NCBI GenBank assembly: GCA_024742495.1 | Contig: JANSYJ010000001.1 | Coordinates: forward strand, 1-64,000 | Source of the DNA: Bacteroidota bacterium | Lineage (GTDB): Bacteria; Bacteroidota; Bacteroidia; Flavobacteriales; Schleiferiaceae | Length of the DNA: 64,000 bases | Reading direction: 5' to 3' | The notes under the pieces: model-generated | Told to the model about the DNA's origin: nothing | Databases searched by the model: none | The model's input: only the letters and a program-made list of their open reading frames with translations | Program-made: the position numbers and the translations under genes | Shown: positions 55,826 through 64,000 of the stretch, piece after piece | Layout of the letters: the number at the start of each line of letters is the position of its first letter | Position numbering within the stretch: the first letter of the stretch is position 1

Positions 55826-55905
55826 ATTCTTGATTTTACCCTTCAAAGGTGATGCATGTCACCAAGCTAAAAAATGACATTTACTAGCCAAAAAGCTGAG
55901 TTTTA

Positions 55906-56193
55906 TCAGCTTTGATAAAAAGCGATATAAGCGGGGCCAACTTGATGCCTTAAATCCGCAATTCGTAGCAAGCCATTGGCCCTAAAATGCTCTTTGCCCT
56001 CTACAAAGAATAAGATCCCAGGAACACTCAACATACGATGTTGGCCAGCTAAGGCCAAGTGATCTTGGGCCTTGCATTTCTTTAAGGCTACTCTAGGAAA
56101 CTCACCCTCCATCAAGGCTTTCACTTTTGGCCATAAAGCTTCGCAGATAGCACAGTCATCGGAATAGAAATACCAAAGTTCCAGTTTTTCCAT
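55906..56193 (-). CDS. Thioredoxin-like protein
   Basis: This 95-residue thioredoxin-fold protein has CAIC at residues 14-17 in SDDCAICEALWPKV, the redox pair in its usual place, and a cis-proline segment SVPGILFF near 56-63. It has no signal peptide, so it is cytosolic. I begin at ATG 56193. A -7-like TAATTTTG lies only 5 bp upstream on the minus strand, which suggests a very short leader. It is divergent from the 56220 gene. Confidence 0.75.
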   Translation of the reverse strand: MEKLELWYFYSDDCAICEALWPKVKALMEGEFPRVALKKCKAQDHLALAGQHRMLSVPGILFFVEGKEHFRANGLLRIADLRHQVGPAYIAFYQS

Positions 56194-56219
56194 ATTATCA
56201 AAATTACGACCTTTCCCCT

Positions 56220-56735
56220 GTGATTTCAGCAAGGGAAGAATTGATTGAAAAACTGGCTTGGCGCAAGCCTAAAGAGCACTTCGTAGAAATGTGCTCAAGG
56301 TCCGAATTCCTGCCATTTCTCGCAGAAATATGCCTGAGTGATGATCCTAAATTAAACTGGCGAGCGGCCTGGGTTTTAAGCAGTATTGATGTTTCACAGC
56401 TCAAAAAAGTATTCCCGAAAGCTCAGCCACTCATCAACACTTTGCAGCGCAAGGAGAAGGATGGCTATAAAAGGGAAATCATAAAGCTGATTATGCTCTT
56501 AGACTTAGATGAAGATGAGGAAGGGGCTTTTTACGATGCGGCTTTAAATATTTGGGAAGACCTAGCCCTAGCCAGTGCTGCCCGACTTTATGCCCTGCGC
56601 GGGATGCTGCATATTGCAAAACTTTACCCCGAATTAAATCATGAAATCGCGGCCTATAACGATGACCACTATTTACAAGGGGTAAGCCCAGGTATTCAAA
56701 GTCAGATGCGCAAAATTTTTAAGGATTTAAGCTAG
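56220..56735 (+). CDS. HEAT-like helical protein
   Basis: This 171-residue helical protein starts at GTG 56220. The repeated paired helices (LNWRAAWVLSSIDVSQLKKV near residues 45-64 and a similar later pair) recall HEAT/ARM repeats. Function is unknown. The end overlaps the end of the CcoI-type ATPase by nine bases on the opposite strand. Confidence 0.6.
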   Translation: MISAREELIEKLAWRKPKEHFVEMCSRSEFLPFLAEICLSDDPKLNWRAAWVLSSIDVSQLKKVFPKAQPLINTLQRKEKDGYKREIIKLIMLLDLDEDEEGAFYDAALNIWEDLALASAARLYALRGMLHIAKLYPELNHEIAAYNDDHYLQGVSPGIQSQMRKIFKDLS

Positions 56736-59093
56736 GGCCTTTTTAGCTCGGTAAGCGGTGTATAAGGAACTGTACAAGACTACCGTAACGGAGGAAATTG
56801 GCATGAGCAAAGCCGCAAATACCGGACTTAAATATCCGGCAGCAGCCACCGTAATGCCAAGTACATTATAAGCTAATGATAAGCCAAAAGCGCGATAAAC
56901 GATGGGCTTGTAAATGCGTGATAATTGCAAAAAATGATGAAGCTTCGGAAAAGCATCGGCCATAAGCAAGGCATCACTCGCGGGAAAGAAGCTGATATCC
57001 TTTTCGCAAAGACTAATACCCACCTCACTTTGCTGCAAAGCCCCAGCATCGTTTAGCCCATCACCCAACATCAGCACCTTATCACCTTGCTCCTGTAGGG
57101 ACTTCAAATAGCTTAGTTTATCATGAGGGCTGCAATTAAACTGCAGCTTAACGCGATCGCCAAAAATTGCGGCAAAACGGCGTTTCTCCGCAGCATTATC
57201 GCCACTTAACAAGCTTAAATTATAATTGAGTCCCAAATCCGCTACTATCGGCTCCAATGCCTCCCGCGTTTCTTGGTAAAAACTAAAATAGCCCAAAACC
57301 CGCGCATCTTTTTCCAAGTAAACTGCCGTGGTTGCGGCTTCATCGCTCAGGTTTAAAAAGGAGGCTTTTCCCAAGCGATAGTATGAAGCGCGAACCCGAG
57401 CACCAACTCCTTCTCCACTGGCTTCCTCAAATTTTAAAACCTGGCTAGCATCAGCCTCAGCTATATTAAGATGAGCCAATAATACCTTAGCCAGTGGGTG
57501 TTGAGCATTTAAAGCGATCGTGGCGATAGCCCATTGATCTTCAAAAGATAAATCATCGCCATGCCATTCTACTTTAATCTTATCGGTACGGGTTAAAGTT
57601 CCCGTCTTATCAAAAACCAAATGATCTAATTCCGGAAGCCGTTGCAGCACCGAGGTGTTTTTCAAAAAGAATCCGAAACGACCAAACCAACGCAGCATGC
57701 TGCCCGCCGCAAAAGGTTCCGCCAAAGCAAGGGCGCAGGGGCAGGCCACTATTAATACCGCCGTAAAAACAAGCATGGCTTTTCCGGGATCTTCAGACCA
57801 CCAAAAGCCGGCGGAGATAAATGCAATCGCTAAAACTGTTGGGGTAAAATACTGACTGATGCGATCGCTGAGAGTTATGGACTTCTTCTGGGCGCCATCA
57901 CTCCTAAAGGCTTCTTGCGACCAAAGGGAACTTAAATAGGAATGATCAACGCTTTTCTCCACTTCCAAGCTAACCGCTTTGCCCACTAATTTGGCACCTG
58001 CGTATATTTTCTCACCGGCCACCTTTTGCACCGGTAGGCTTTCTCCACTTAAGTAACTGTAATCGAGTTTAGCGCTTTCAGAAATTAAAATACTATCCGC
58101 TGGTAAAACCTCCCCCTGACGAATTCTAATTTGGTCTCCAGCCTGCAATTGATCGATGGCAACCGCCTTCTCCGAGCCATCGGCCATGAGTTTCTGTGCG
58201 GCCAATGGTAAAAAAGAGCGCAAGTCTCTATCGAAGCTGAAATTCCGATAGGTTTTCGCCTGATACCACTTGCCTACCAAGAGGAAAAAAACCAAAGCAC
58301 ACAAGGAATCGAAATAACCCGAACCCACTTGAGCGATAACCTCATAAGCGCTGCGAATAAATAGGGTTGAAACGCCAAGGGCAATAGGCAAGTCGATACT
58401 TAAAGCCCCAGCTCTTAGCGATTTCCAGGCGGTACTAAAATAATCGCGCGCCGAATAAAGGACTACGGGCAAGCTAAAGCCCATCATTAAATAACGGAAG
58501 AAAATCTGCAGATCTTCACTATACTGCAAGCTGGAATCTAAATACTCTGGCAGGGCCAATAACATGGTGTTCCCAAAAAAGAAGCCGGCCACGCCAAGTT
58601 GCATCAAGAGTTTGTTTTTGCCTTTCTGCTGCTTCCCTAAATGCGTTTTAAAATCGGGCGCATAGCCAATATGCTTTAAAATTGCCGCTATATCGGATAA
58701 GTTAATCTGTTTTTTATCAAACCTAATGTCAGCCTCCTTCTTAGAGAAATGCACCTGCACACTTAAAATGCCCGCTTCAATTTGGGCCAAATTTTCAAGG
58801 AGGTAAATGCAAGAGGAGCAATGGATAGCGGGCAGGTGAATGGCAATCCGAGCTTGTTCCTCATCTTCAAACTGACAGAGTTTTTCACGAATTGAAGCTT
58901 CATCCAAATAAAGAAAAGCATCGGTATCTAGGGCCTGATGATTTATTAAAGAAGCATCAGTATCCATCAGCTCATCCACCACCTTGCAACCAAAGCAGCA
59001 ATACACTTTGTTGGCGTCTTTTCCAGACACCCGCTCTATTAATGGCTGGTGACAATGACTACATTCGGTAAGTGTGGGCGGCTGTTCTCGCAT
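56727..59093 (-). CDS. ccoI: CcoI/FixI-type heavy-metal translocating P-type ATPase
   Basis: This 788-residue copper P1B-type ATPase exports or delivers copper, probably for cbb3 oxidase assembly. It has an N-terminal CSHCHQPL ... CCFGCKVV zinc-like region (about residues 11-45) and a heavy-metal-associated domain with CSSC (about 90-95). Eight membrane helices follow, with the copper motif ACPCALALA near 456-464, the phosphorylation DKTGTLT near 495-501, and the actuator SGESLPV near 370-376. ATG 59093 is the best start. It diverges from an Fnr-like regulator, and the intergenic region contains a palindrome fitting Fnr control. Confidence 0.88.
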   Translation of the reverse strand: MREQPPTLTECSHCHQPLIERVSGKDANKVYCCFGCKVVDELMDTDASLINHQALDTDAFLYLDEASIREKLCQFEDEEQARIAIHLPAIHCSSCIYLLENLAQIEAGILSVQVHFSKKEADIRFDKKQINLSDIAAILKHIGYAPDFKTHLGKQQKGKNKLLMQLGVAGFFFGNTMLLALPEYLDSSLQYSEDLQIFFRYLMMGFSLPVVLYSARDYFSTAWKSLRAGALSIDLPIALGVSTLFIRSAYEVIAQVGSGYFDSLCALVFFLLVGKWYQAKTYRNFSFDRDLRSFLPLAAQKLMADGSEKAVAIDQLQAGDQIRIRQGEVLPADSILISESAKLDYSYLSGESLPVQKVAGEKIYAGAKLVGKAVSLEVEKSVDHSYLSSLWSQEAFRSDGAQKKSITLSDRISQYFTPTVLAIAFISAGFWWSEDPGKAMLVFTAVLIVACPCALALAEPFAAGSMLRWFGRFGFFLKNTSVLQRLPELDHLVFDKTGTLTRTDKIKVEWHGDDLSFEDQWAIATIALNAQHPLAKVLLAHLNIAEADASQVLKFEEASGEGVGARVRASYYRLGKASFLNLSDEAATTAVYLEKDARVLGYFSFYQETREALEPIVADLGLNYNLSLLSGDNAAEKRRFAAIFGDRVKLQFNCSPHDKLSYLKSLQEQGDKVLMLGDGLNDAGALQQSEVGISLCEKDISFFPASDALLMADAFPKLHHFLQLSRIYKPIVYRAFGLSLAYNVLGITVAAAGYLSPVFAALLMPISSVTVVLYSSLYTAYRAKKALA

Positions 59094-59128
59094 TTCACAA
59101 AAGTGTAATTGTAGTTTACCAATCAAAA

Positions 59129-59148
59129 TGACTTTTGTCATATATTTG
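59129..59148 (+). promoter_or_regulatory. Fnr-type palindrome and -7 box between ccoI and fnr
   Basis: TGACTTTTGTCA (59129-59140) is a perfect TGAC-N4-GTCA palindrome placed between the two divergent genes. The -7 box TATATTTG (59141-59148) follows and matches TAnnTTTG. The geometry suggests that an Fnr-like protein acts on both promoters and on itself. Confidence 0.55.
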
Positions 59149-59175
59149 ATAAGCCAAATCAAAACACCGATTACT

Positions 59176-59874
59176 TTGGATACGCCCCATAACTGCCAGC
59201 TTTGTCAGAAACAACCAACTAGTGCTTTTCATGATTTATCGGCCGATGGACTTAATGAAATCAGTCAATTAAAGACCTGTGTTAGTTTCAAAAAAGGCCA
59301 GGTTATCATTCATGAAGGAGCGCGACCACAAGGTGTATATTGCATTCACCGTGGTAAGGTAAAACTCTACACCCTTGGAACGGAAGGCAAAGAGCAAATT
59401 ATTCGTTTTATTACTTCAGGCGATTTACTTGGCTACCGCAGCATATTAAGTGATGAGCCGATTAGCGCCTCTGCAACAGCTTTGGAGGACACCCATGCTT
59501 GTTATATTCCAAAATCATCCTTTTTTAAGGTAATTCAAGACAATCCCAAGTTTTCTTTAAACATGCTAAAGCTTTCCTGCCATGAACTTGGCGAAGCCGG
59601 AAAAATGATTACCAGCTTAGCGCAGAAGAATGTAAAGGAACGCCTAGCCGAAATTCTGCTAATTTTAAACAGCACTTTTGGCGAAGATGAAGAAGGCTAT
59701 ATCGACATTAACCTTACCCGCGAAGAAATTGCCAATATGGTCGGCACCGCTACCGAATCGGTGATTCGCCTAATTTCCGAACTCCGAAAAGAGGGACTCA
59801 TTCGCTCTAAAGGCAAACGCATTGCCCTTGAAAATCGCAGTAGTTTAAGGCAAATTGCGGCAGTTTACGAATAA
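59176..59874 (+). CDS. Fnr-like Crp-family regulator
   Basis: This 232-residue regulator has a cyclic-nucleotide-type sensor (about residues 35-130; VIIHEGARPQGVYCIHRGKVKLY). An Fnr-type HTH follows near residues 180-210, LTREEIANMVGTATESVIRLISELRKEG, whose Glu-Ser-Val-x-Arg pattern is Fnr-like. The N-terminal CQLC pair may help bind an iron-sulfur cluster, as in oxygen sensors, but a four-cysteine set is incomplete. I begin at TTG 59176 after the -7 box; ATG 59128 is an alternative. It is probably the regulator of ccoI. Confidence 0.8.
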   Translation: MDTPHNCQLCQKQPTSAFHDLSADGLNEISQLKTCVSFKKGQVIIHEGARPQGVYCIHRGKVKLYTLGTEGKEQIIRFITSGDLLGYRSILSDEPISASATALEDTHACYIPKSSFFKVIQDNPKFSLNMLKLSCHELGEAGKMITSLAQKNVKERLAEILLILNSTFGEDEEGYIDINLTREEIANMVGTATESVIRLISELRKEGLIRSKGKRIALENRSSLRQIAAVYE

Positions 59875-59891
59875 CTGATAAATATCATAGG

Positions 59892-59905
59892 CTTGACTTT
59901 TCAAG
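59892..59905 (+). promoter_or_regulatory. Fnr-like palindrome upstream of the orphan sensor gene
   Basis: CTTGACTTTTCAAG (14 bp) has half sites CTTGA/TCAAG with a 4-bp spacer and lies about 40 bp before the start at 59945. It may be bound by the Fnr-like regulator encoded immediately upstream. Confidence 0.45.
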
Positions 59906-59944
59906 GCCGATAAATTCGTAGCCTACATTTATAGTAATGACCTA

Positions 59945-60388
59945 ATGCTAGGCTTTTTTAATATTCACGAAAGAATAAAAGAGGTTACCCCTTTTGAAGT
60001 ATCCAATTTTGTAATTGAGGAGATCGCGCTTCAAAGCAGCTATATTCCCTTTCACGGCCAAGGCGAAGTCTTGTTTAAAAAAGGCGACCCCGCCTTAGGA
60101 TTTTACTGGATTTTACGTGGTGAAGCAGAAGTGCTTATCCCCGATAGAAGCAATATTACCTTGGGGCCCGGAAGCATGGCAGGTTTAGATTCTTTTATTG
60201 AAGATGAAAATTTACCCTTCGATATTTTAAACAAGAGCAAACATCTAGATTGCCTTTTTATTGATCGGCGTTGTTACAAGAGCATGCAAGAACATCAAGA
60301 GTTTAATCGCCACATGAATTATATGGTGCTCAACTGCTTAAAGAATTACAGAAATCTGCTTATTTCTAACGAAAGAATGTACCTGTAA
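59945..60388 (+). CDS. Orphan Crp-type sensor domain without HTH
   Basis: This 147-residue protein consists of a beta-roll sensor of the cyclic-nucleotide-binding family (about residues 35-120; GEVLFKKGDPALGFYWILRGEAEVLI). There is no DNA-binding domain after it: the C-terminus is a short helical tail. It may sense a ligand and bind another regulator. It follows the Fnr-like gene and precedes the flavoprotein. Confidence 0.7.
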   Translation: MLGFFNIHERIKEVTPFEVSNFVIEEIALQSSYIPFHGQGEVLFKKGDPALGFYWILRGEAEVLIPDRSNITLGPGSMAGLDSFIEDENLPFDILNKSKHLDCLFIDRRCYKSMQEHQEFNRHMNYMVLNCLKNYRNLLISNERMYL

Positions 60389-60416
60389 TAGTATCTTTCC
60401 CGCCTATTTTGGATAG

Positions 60417-61601
60417 ATGCTTAAAGTAGATGTTTGCATTGTAGGGGCTGGTCCAGCCGGAAGTACCCTTTCTCATTTTTTACACAAACTCAATATCGAT
60501 CACTTGCTAATCGATAAGAGTGATTTTCCACGAGACAAAATTTGTGGCGATGGCATTACAGTGGATGTGCTGAATGTTTTAAAACGCATTGACCCGGAAT
60601 TACTCGAAAAATTTTGCGCTGAGTCGGAAATGCTTCCTTCTTGGGGCTTTTGCTTTAATGGACCCAAAGGTCAGGAAATACGCTACGACTTTAGAGATGC
60701 TCAAATTCCGGTGGCTCCTTTTTATACCGCTCGTCGTCTTGATTTAGATGACTTTTTAATCCGCGAGCTGCCCGAAAATGGCAGTGGGCAGTTTTGGCCC
60801 CAAACCGAATTGGTAGGCTTAAGTCGAAGCGAAGGAGGGTTTATAGCGGAACTGAAAAAAGAGGGAGGAAAAGAAAGCATCCATTGCAAAACCATTATTG
60901 GCGCTGAAGGGGAAAAGCCAGTGGTAACACGCTATTTAGGACTGGAGCACTTCAGGGAGAAAGAGCATCTACTAGCGGCCATACGCATCTATTATAAAAA
61001 TGTACAGGGTTTTAATGATGGTGATCACCTGGAGTTTTTCTTTGATAAAGATCTCTTGCCCGGCTATTTCTGGGCATTTCCGCTAACTAATAATGAGGCT
61101 AATGTTGGCCTCGGTATGCTTAGCACCGCTATCTCGGCTAAGAAGATCAACCTGAAAAAAATGTTTGATCAAGTCATTGAAAAAAACCCCTATATCCAAC
61201 CCATGTTTGAGGGCGCAGAAGCTTTAGAGAAAACCAAAGGCTGGGGTTTGCCCATTATGACTCCCAAACGAAGAATAGCCGGAGACGCTTATGCCTTAAT
61301 TGGCGATGCCGGTGGGATGATTGAGGCCTTTACCGGAAAAGGCATTGGCCCCGGTATGATGAGTGCCCGCATTTTATCCGAACATCTGGAAAGAGCCTTT
61401 CAATCCAATAATTTCGACCTTAGTCCCTATCACGATCATATGTATCGTTATTACCGTAGCGAGATTAGCAATACTTACCGTTTACAAAAATCCTTAAAAC
61501 ACACCTGGATTCTTAACCCCGTTATGAGTTTAGCGTCTTGGTCGGCCGTAACTAAATACGCCGAGGATAAAATGATTCGGAATTTCTTAAAGTGGGTTTA
61601 A
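60417..61601 (+). CDS. Geranylgeranyl reductase-family FAD-dependent oxidoreductase
   Basis: This 394-residue flavoprotein has the N-terminal Rossmann motif VGAGPAGSTLSHFL (residues 9-22) and a FPRDKICGDGIT substrate/FAD segment near 39-50. A second FAD-binding motif YALIGDAGGMIEAFTGKGIG lies near 292-311. The family reduces isoprenoid double bonds or acts as lipid-like reductases. A terminal helical part suggests membrane association. It may join isoprenoid metabolism with the polyprenyl synthase elsewhere in the window. Confidence 0.82.
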   Translation: MLKVDVCIVGAGPAGSTLSHFLHKLNIDHLLIDKSDFPRDKICGDGITVDVLNVLKRIDPELLEKFCAESEMLPSWGFCFNGPKGQEIRYDFRDAQIPVAPFYTARRLDLDDFLIRELPENGSGQFWPQTELVGLSRSEGGFIAELKKEGGKESIHCKTIIGAEGEKPVVTRYLGLEHFREKEHLLAAIRIYYKNVQGFNDGDHLEFFFDKDLLPGYFWAFPLTNNEANVGLGMLSTAISAKKINLKKMFDQVIEKNPYIQPMFEGAEALEKTKGWGLPIMTPKRRIAGDAYALIGDAGGMIEAFTGKGIGPGMMSARILSEHLERAFQSNNFDLSPYHDHMYRYYRSEISNTYRLQKSLKHTWILNPVMSLASWSAVTKYAEDKMIRNFLKWV

Positions 61602-61650
61602 ACAAAAATCGTCAGCTTAACTTATCTTTTTCGACCATAAAACAAAAACT

Positions 61651-62871
61651 ATGCGACCCGAAAAAGTTAGATTTGAAACCACCGACGGACAAGAATTAGC
61701 GGGGGTACTGGAGCGCTCACCGGCCATAGAACATGGTCCTACGGCCCTCTTTGCCCATTGCTTTACCTGCGGAAAAGATCTAAAAGCGGCGCGCAACCTC
61801 TCCTTAGCGCTTACTCAAAAAGGGATTAATGTATTGCGTTTCGACTTTAGTGGATTAGGTCAATCGGAAGGCGACTTTGCGGATACTACCTTTAGCTCCA
61901 ATTTAGAAGACCTGCTAGCTGCAGCCTCTTATTTAAAATCGCGCGACTGCCCTCCCGAAATACTAATTGGCCATTCATTAGGAGGAGCTGCCGTTTTGAT
62001 GGCGGCGGAGCAAATACCTTCTATTAAAGCGGTTGTTACGATTGGAGCACCCTCCGAAGCGCATCATGTAAAACACCTTTTCGACGAAAAAATAGAGGAA
62101 ATTAAAGGCGAAGGAGATGCCAAGGTTAATATCGGTGGCCGCCCCTTTACCATTAAGCGGAAATTCATCCAGGACCTTAATCAACATAATGTAAGCAAGC
62201 ACATTAGCGAATGGCGGAATAGAGCCCTACTGGTGCTGCACTCTCCCCAAGATAAAATTGTAGGCATTGAGAATGCTCGAGAAATTTATGAGTCCGCACA
62301 TCACCCCAAAAGCTTTGTATCCTTAGATGGTTCCGACCACCTACTCAGTGCCGAAAAAGACTCCCGCTATGTTGGGGAGCTCGTTGCTTCTTGGTCGGCT
62401 CGTTATCTAGAAAACAGCCAAAGCACCGTGCTTAAAACCGACAGCATGGTTTTAGCTCAAACCGATGAAGAGCCCTATCTCACTCAAATACAAGCAGGCG
62501 ACTTTCAGCTTTTGGCTGATGAACCCAAGGACATGGGCGGTCAAAATTTGGGACCTAATCCCTACGAATTGCTCGCCAGTTCTCTAGCAGCTTGCACCAA
62601 TATGACCCTGCGCATGTACGCGGATCGCAAGCAATGGCCACTTGAAAGTATTCGTGTTCACGTAGATTACGACTCCAACTATACCGAAGATGTGCAACAC
62701 TGCGAAGAGGAAAAACGCCGCATGGGTAAGTTTACTAGGCGCATTGAGCTAATTGGACCCTTAGATGAAAAGCAAAAAAATCGCCTGATGCAAATGGCCG
62801 ATCGCTGTCCTGTGCACCGCACCTTAGAAGGTGGAGTGGCCATTTCTACAGAAAAATTTGAATCCAATTAA
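61651..62871 (+). CDS. Bifunctional alpha/beta hydrolase-OsmC protein
   Basis: This 406-residue fusion has an N-terminal alpha/beta hydrolase (residues 1-255; nucleophile elbow GHSLGG near 110-115 and a late His in GSDHLL). A C-terminal OsmC domain (about 265-400) follows, with active cysteines in LAACTNMTLRMYAD and RCPVHRT, which reduce organic hydroperoxides. The fused form is known in marine bacteria. It probably handles oxidised lipids, but the physiological substrate is unproven. Confidence 0.88.
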   Translation: MRPEKVRFETTDGQELAGVLERSPAIEHGPTALFAHCFTCGKDLKAARNLSLALTQKGINVLRFDFSGLGQSEGDFADTTFSSNLEDLLAAASYLKSRDCPPEILIGHSLGGAAVLMAAEQIPSIKAVVTIGAPSEAHHVKHLFDEKIEEIKGEGDAKVNIGGRPFTIKRKFIQDLNQHNVSKHISEWRNRALLVLHSPQDKIVGIENAREIYESAHHPKSFVSLDGSDHLLSAEKDSRYVGELVASWSARYLENSQSTVLKTDSMVLAQTDEEPYLTQIQAGDFQLLADEPKDMGGQNLGPNPYELLASSLAACTNMTLRMYADRKQWPLESIRVHVDYDSNYTEDVQHCEEEKRRMGKFTRRIELIGPLDEKQKNRLMQMADRCPVHRTLEGGVAISTEKFESN

Positions 62872-62930
62872 CATTGTCTTAATATGCACTTAAGAATTTT
62901 CTAATTTTGTGCTCCACTGCGAAATGGAGC

Positions 62931-63587
62931 ATGAAACGATTGAGCATCTTTAGCCTGGAAGCTGTTATCCGATATTCGGATGAGCAACTACGCAGTTTAT
63001 TTTTCCCCCTTTTTAAAGAAATAAGTTCCATCGAGCTTAAGGAAGATCCTGCTCCAGAACTTAGAAACATCCACCATCTTCTTCACTTTATTTTTGAAAA
63101 GGAATTAAAGCGTGCACCTAGCCCCGCTGAGATAAGCACTTACCAGAAGGCCTTTAAAAAAGCGGTGAAAAAGCTTTATCTAAGTGATGAAGAAGCCTTT
63201 GAAATTCGCCCCGGCGTGCAAAGCTTATTGGGGCAACTTGAAAAAGAAAGCAAGTGGAAATATGGCCTTGTAAGTGACTATTGGGAAGAAAGCACCGAAT
63301 TTATATTACAGTCCTGCGGGGTTTTCAGCAAAGGGAAGCTTACCATTAACGCCGAAAACGCCAAGAATAGAGCCGAGCAATGCGAGCTTTTAAAGCAACG
63401 AGCTCAAAAGGATAAGACTAATATTAGCGTACAATTCATCAGCTTAGATAAAAACCCGGGCTTTTTAAGCGGAGAGATGCAAATATTAAGACCTAAAGTG
63501 GCCAACAAAGAAGCCAATTACTACATCTTTCCAAAGTTTAGCGAGCTTTTTGGGGTTAAGAAAACCAAGAGCCGGAAATCCGTTTAG
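62931..63587 (+). CDS. HAD-like protein lacking the catalytic aspartates
   Basis: This 218-residue protein resembles HAD hydrolases. The first strand reads IFSLEAVIRYS where functional HADs have FDLDGVI, so the nucleophile Asp is replaced by Ser. RPGVQSLLGQL near 96-106 and YGLVSDYWEESTEFIL near 114-129 retain the fold pattern. It is probably non-catalytic. I begin at ATG 62931 because the eight upstream codons start with GTG. A phosphatase role is unlikely. Confidence 0.6.
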   Translation: MKRLSIFSLEAVIRYSDEQLRSLFFPLFKEISSIELKEDPAPELRNIHHLLHFIFEKELKRAPSPAEISTYQKAFKKAVKKLYLSDEEAFEIRPGVQSLLGQLEKESKWKYGLVSDYWEESTEFILQSCGVFSKGKLTINAENAKNRAEQCELLKQRAQKDKTNISVQFISLDKNPGFLSGEMQILRPKVANKEANYYIFPKFSELFGVKKTKSRKSV

Positions 63588-63644
63588 CGCGAACAAAATG
63601 GGGCGCAAAGCATTTGGTACTTTTATGCCTATCAAAAAAGCGCA

Positions 63645-64000
63645 ATGTCCCAGAATCAACTTCTTCGAGCAGATTTAGAAAGCACGGAAATAGAGCGGCT
63701 TTTTCAAAGCCAGCAAAAATTCTTTCGTGGCGGCCAAAGCTTCGACCTTGGCTTTCGAATCTCAACATTAAAGAAACTACGCCAGCTCATTCAAGAAAAT
63801 GAGGCCTCGCTGCTAGAGGTTATGGCTAAAGATTTTGGCAAACCAGCTTTTGAAGCCTATGCCTCGGAAATTGGTTTTGTTTACGCGGAAATCGATCATA
63901 GCTTAAAAAACCTAAAGGAATGGGCGCGACCTAAACGAGTGCACAGTCCCATAGCAACTTGGCCATCACGCTCCTACGTAGTTCCACAACCCAAAGGTGT
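63645..64000 (+). CDS. Aldehyde dehydrogenase (partial at window end)
   Basis: The first 118 codons of an aldehyde dehydrogenase superfamily protein (class 3-like) run to the right edge. The N-terminal part is seen (FRISTLKKLRQLIQENEASL near 37-56, KEWARPKRVHSP near 90-101, and the final YVVPQPKGV), which starts the Rossmann-like coenzyme domain. The catalytic Cys and Glu lie beyond the window. The ATG at 63645 is 57 bp after the preceding gene. Confidence 0.85.
   Translation, partial: MSQNQLLRADLESTEIERLFQSQQKFFRGGQSFDLGFRISTLKKLRQLIQENEASLLEVMAKDFGKPAFEAYASEIGFVYAEIDHSLKNLKEWARPKRVHSPIATWPSRSYVVPQPKG

Overview
The window looks like a chromosomal segment of a marine, aerobic Bacteroidota, most likely order Flavobacteriales. 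The evidence is the Bacteroidota-type -7 promoter boxes (TAnnTTTG), few Shine-Dalgarno sequences, a DUF5686 outer-membrane protein, the ExbB/ExbD cluster with extra small membrane proteins, the short-form AMP nucleosidase and the style of the tyrosine recombinase. I cannot name the species.

Region 1 (1-15.7 kb) is an integron-like gene-cassette array read on the minus strand. The tyrosine recombinase (14521-15651) sits at the right end and points into the array. A putative attI (about 14485-14520) follows its stop codon. Leftward come about 20 cassettes, each ending in an imperfect palindrome with attC architecture (xxxxAAC ... GTTxxxx, cut at G|TT). Nine cassettes carry genes: an AccI-like restriction-modification operon, an unknown conserved gene, a lipoprotein, a TPR protein, an Imm32-like/DUF4279 pair, two genes cut by in-frame stops, a HAD protein, an EF-Tu-domain-3 fusion and a CdiI-type immunity protein. 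Eleven cassettes (seven type A, four type B) hold no convincing gene, are about 460-480 bp long, and carry many same-strand GTCA motifs. The recombinase lacks the insertion typical of IntI, so this may be an integron-like system driven by a Xer-like enzyme.

Region 2 (15.7-34.6 kb) is core chromosome: a zinc-ribbon protein, DinB-like protein, two Crp/Fnr regulators, trhO, the homogentisate operon (hmgA-hppD), an outer-membrane protein, an RND-family exporter, rfbA, a polyprenyl synthase and sucAB.

Region 3 (34.6-41.5 kb) is an accessory insertion. A HigBA-type toxin-antitoxin pair lies beside a 4.4 kb segment carrying the Pnkp-Hen1 RNA-repair pair. That segment is bounded by a 237-bp direct repeat (3 mismatches) of the 3' end of a membrane-protein gene, which suggests insertion into a gene 3' end that was restored by the incoming copy.

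Region 4 (41.5-64 kb) holds a CheB-CheR-PAS-histidine kinase-receiver hybrid, a TonB-energising ExbB/ExbD operon plus an extra ExbD, and tRNA-Ser(GGA) followed by about 1 kb of repeats that re-use the tRNA 3' end and its terminator. It then carries amn, a membrane protein/XRE pair, ansA-tatD, yceI-porin, a CcoI-type copper ATPase divergent from an Fnr-like regulator, a geranylgeranyl-reductase-like flavoprotein, a hydrolase-OsmC fusion, a degenerate HAD protein and the start of an aldehyde dehydrogenase.
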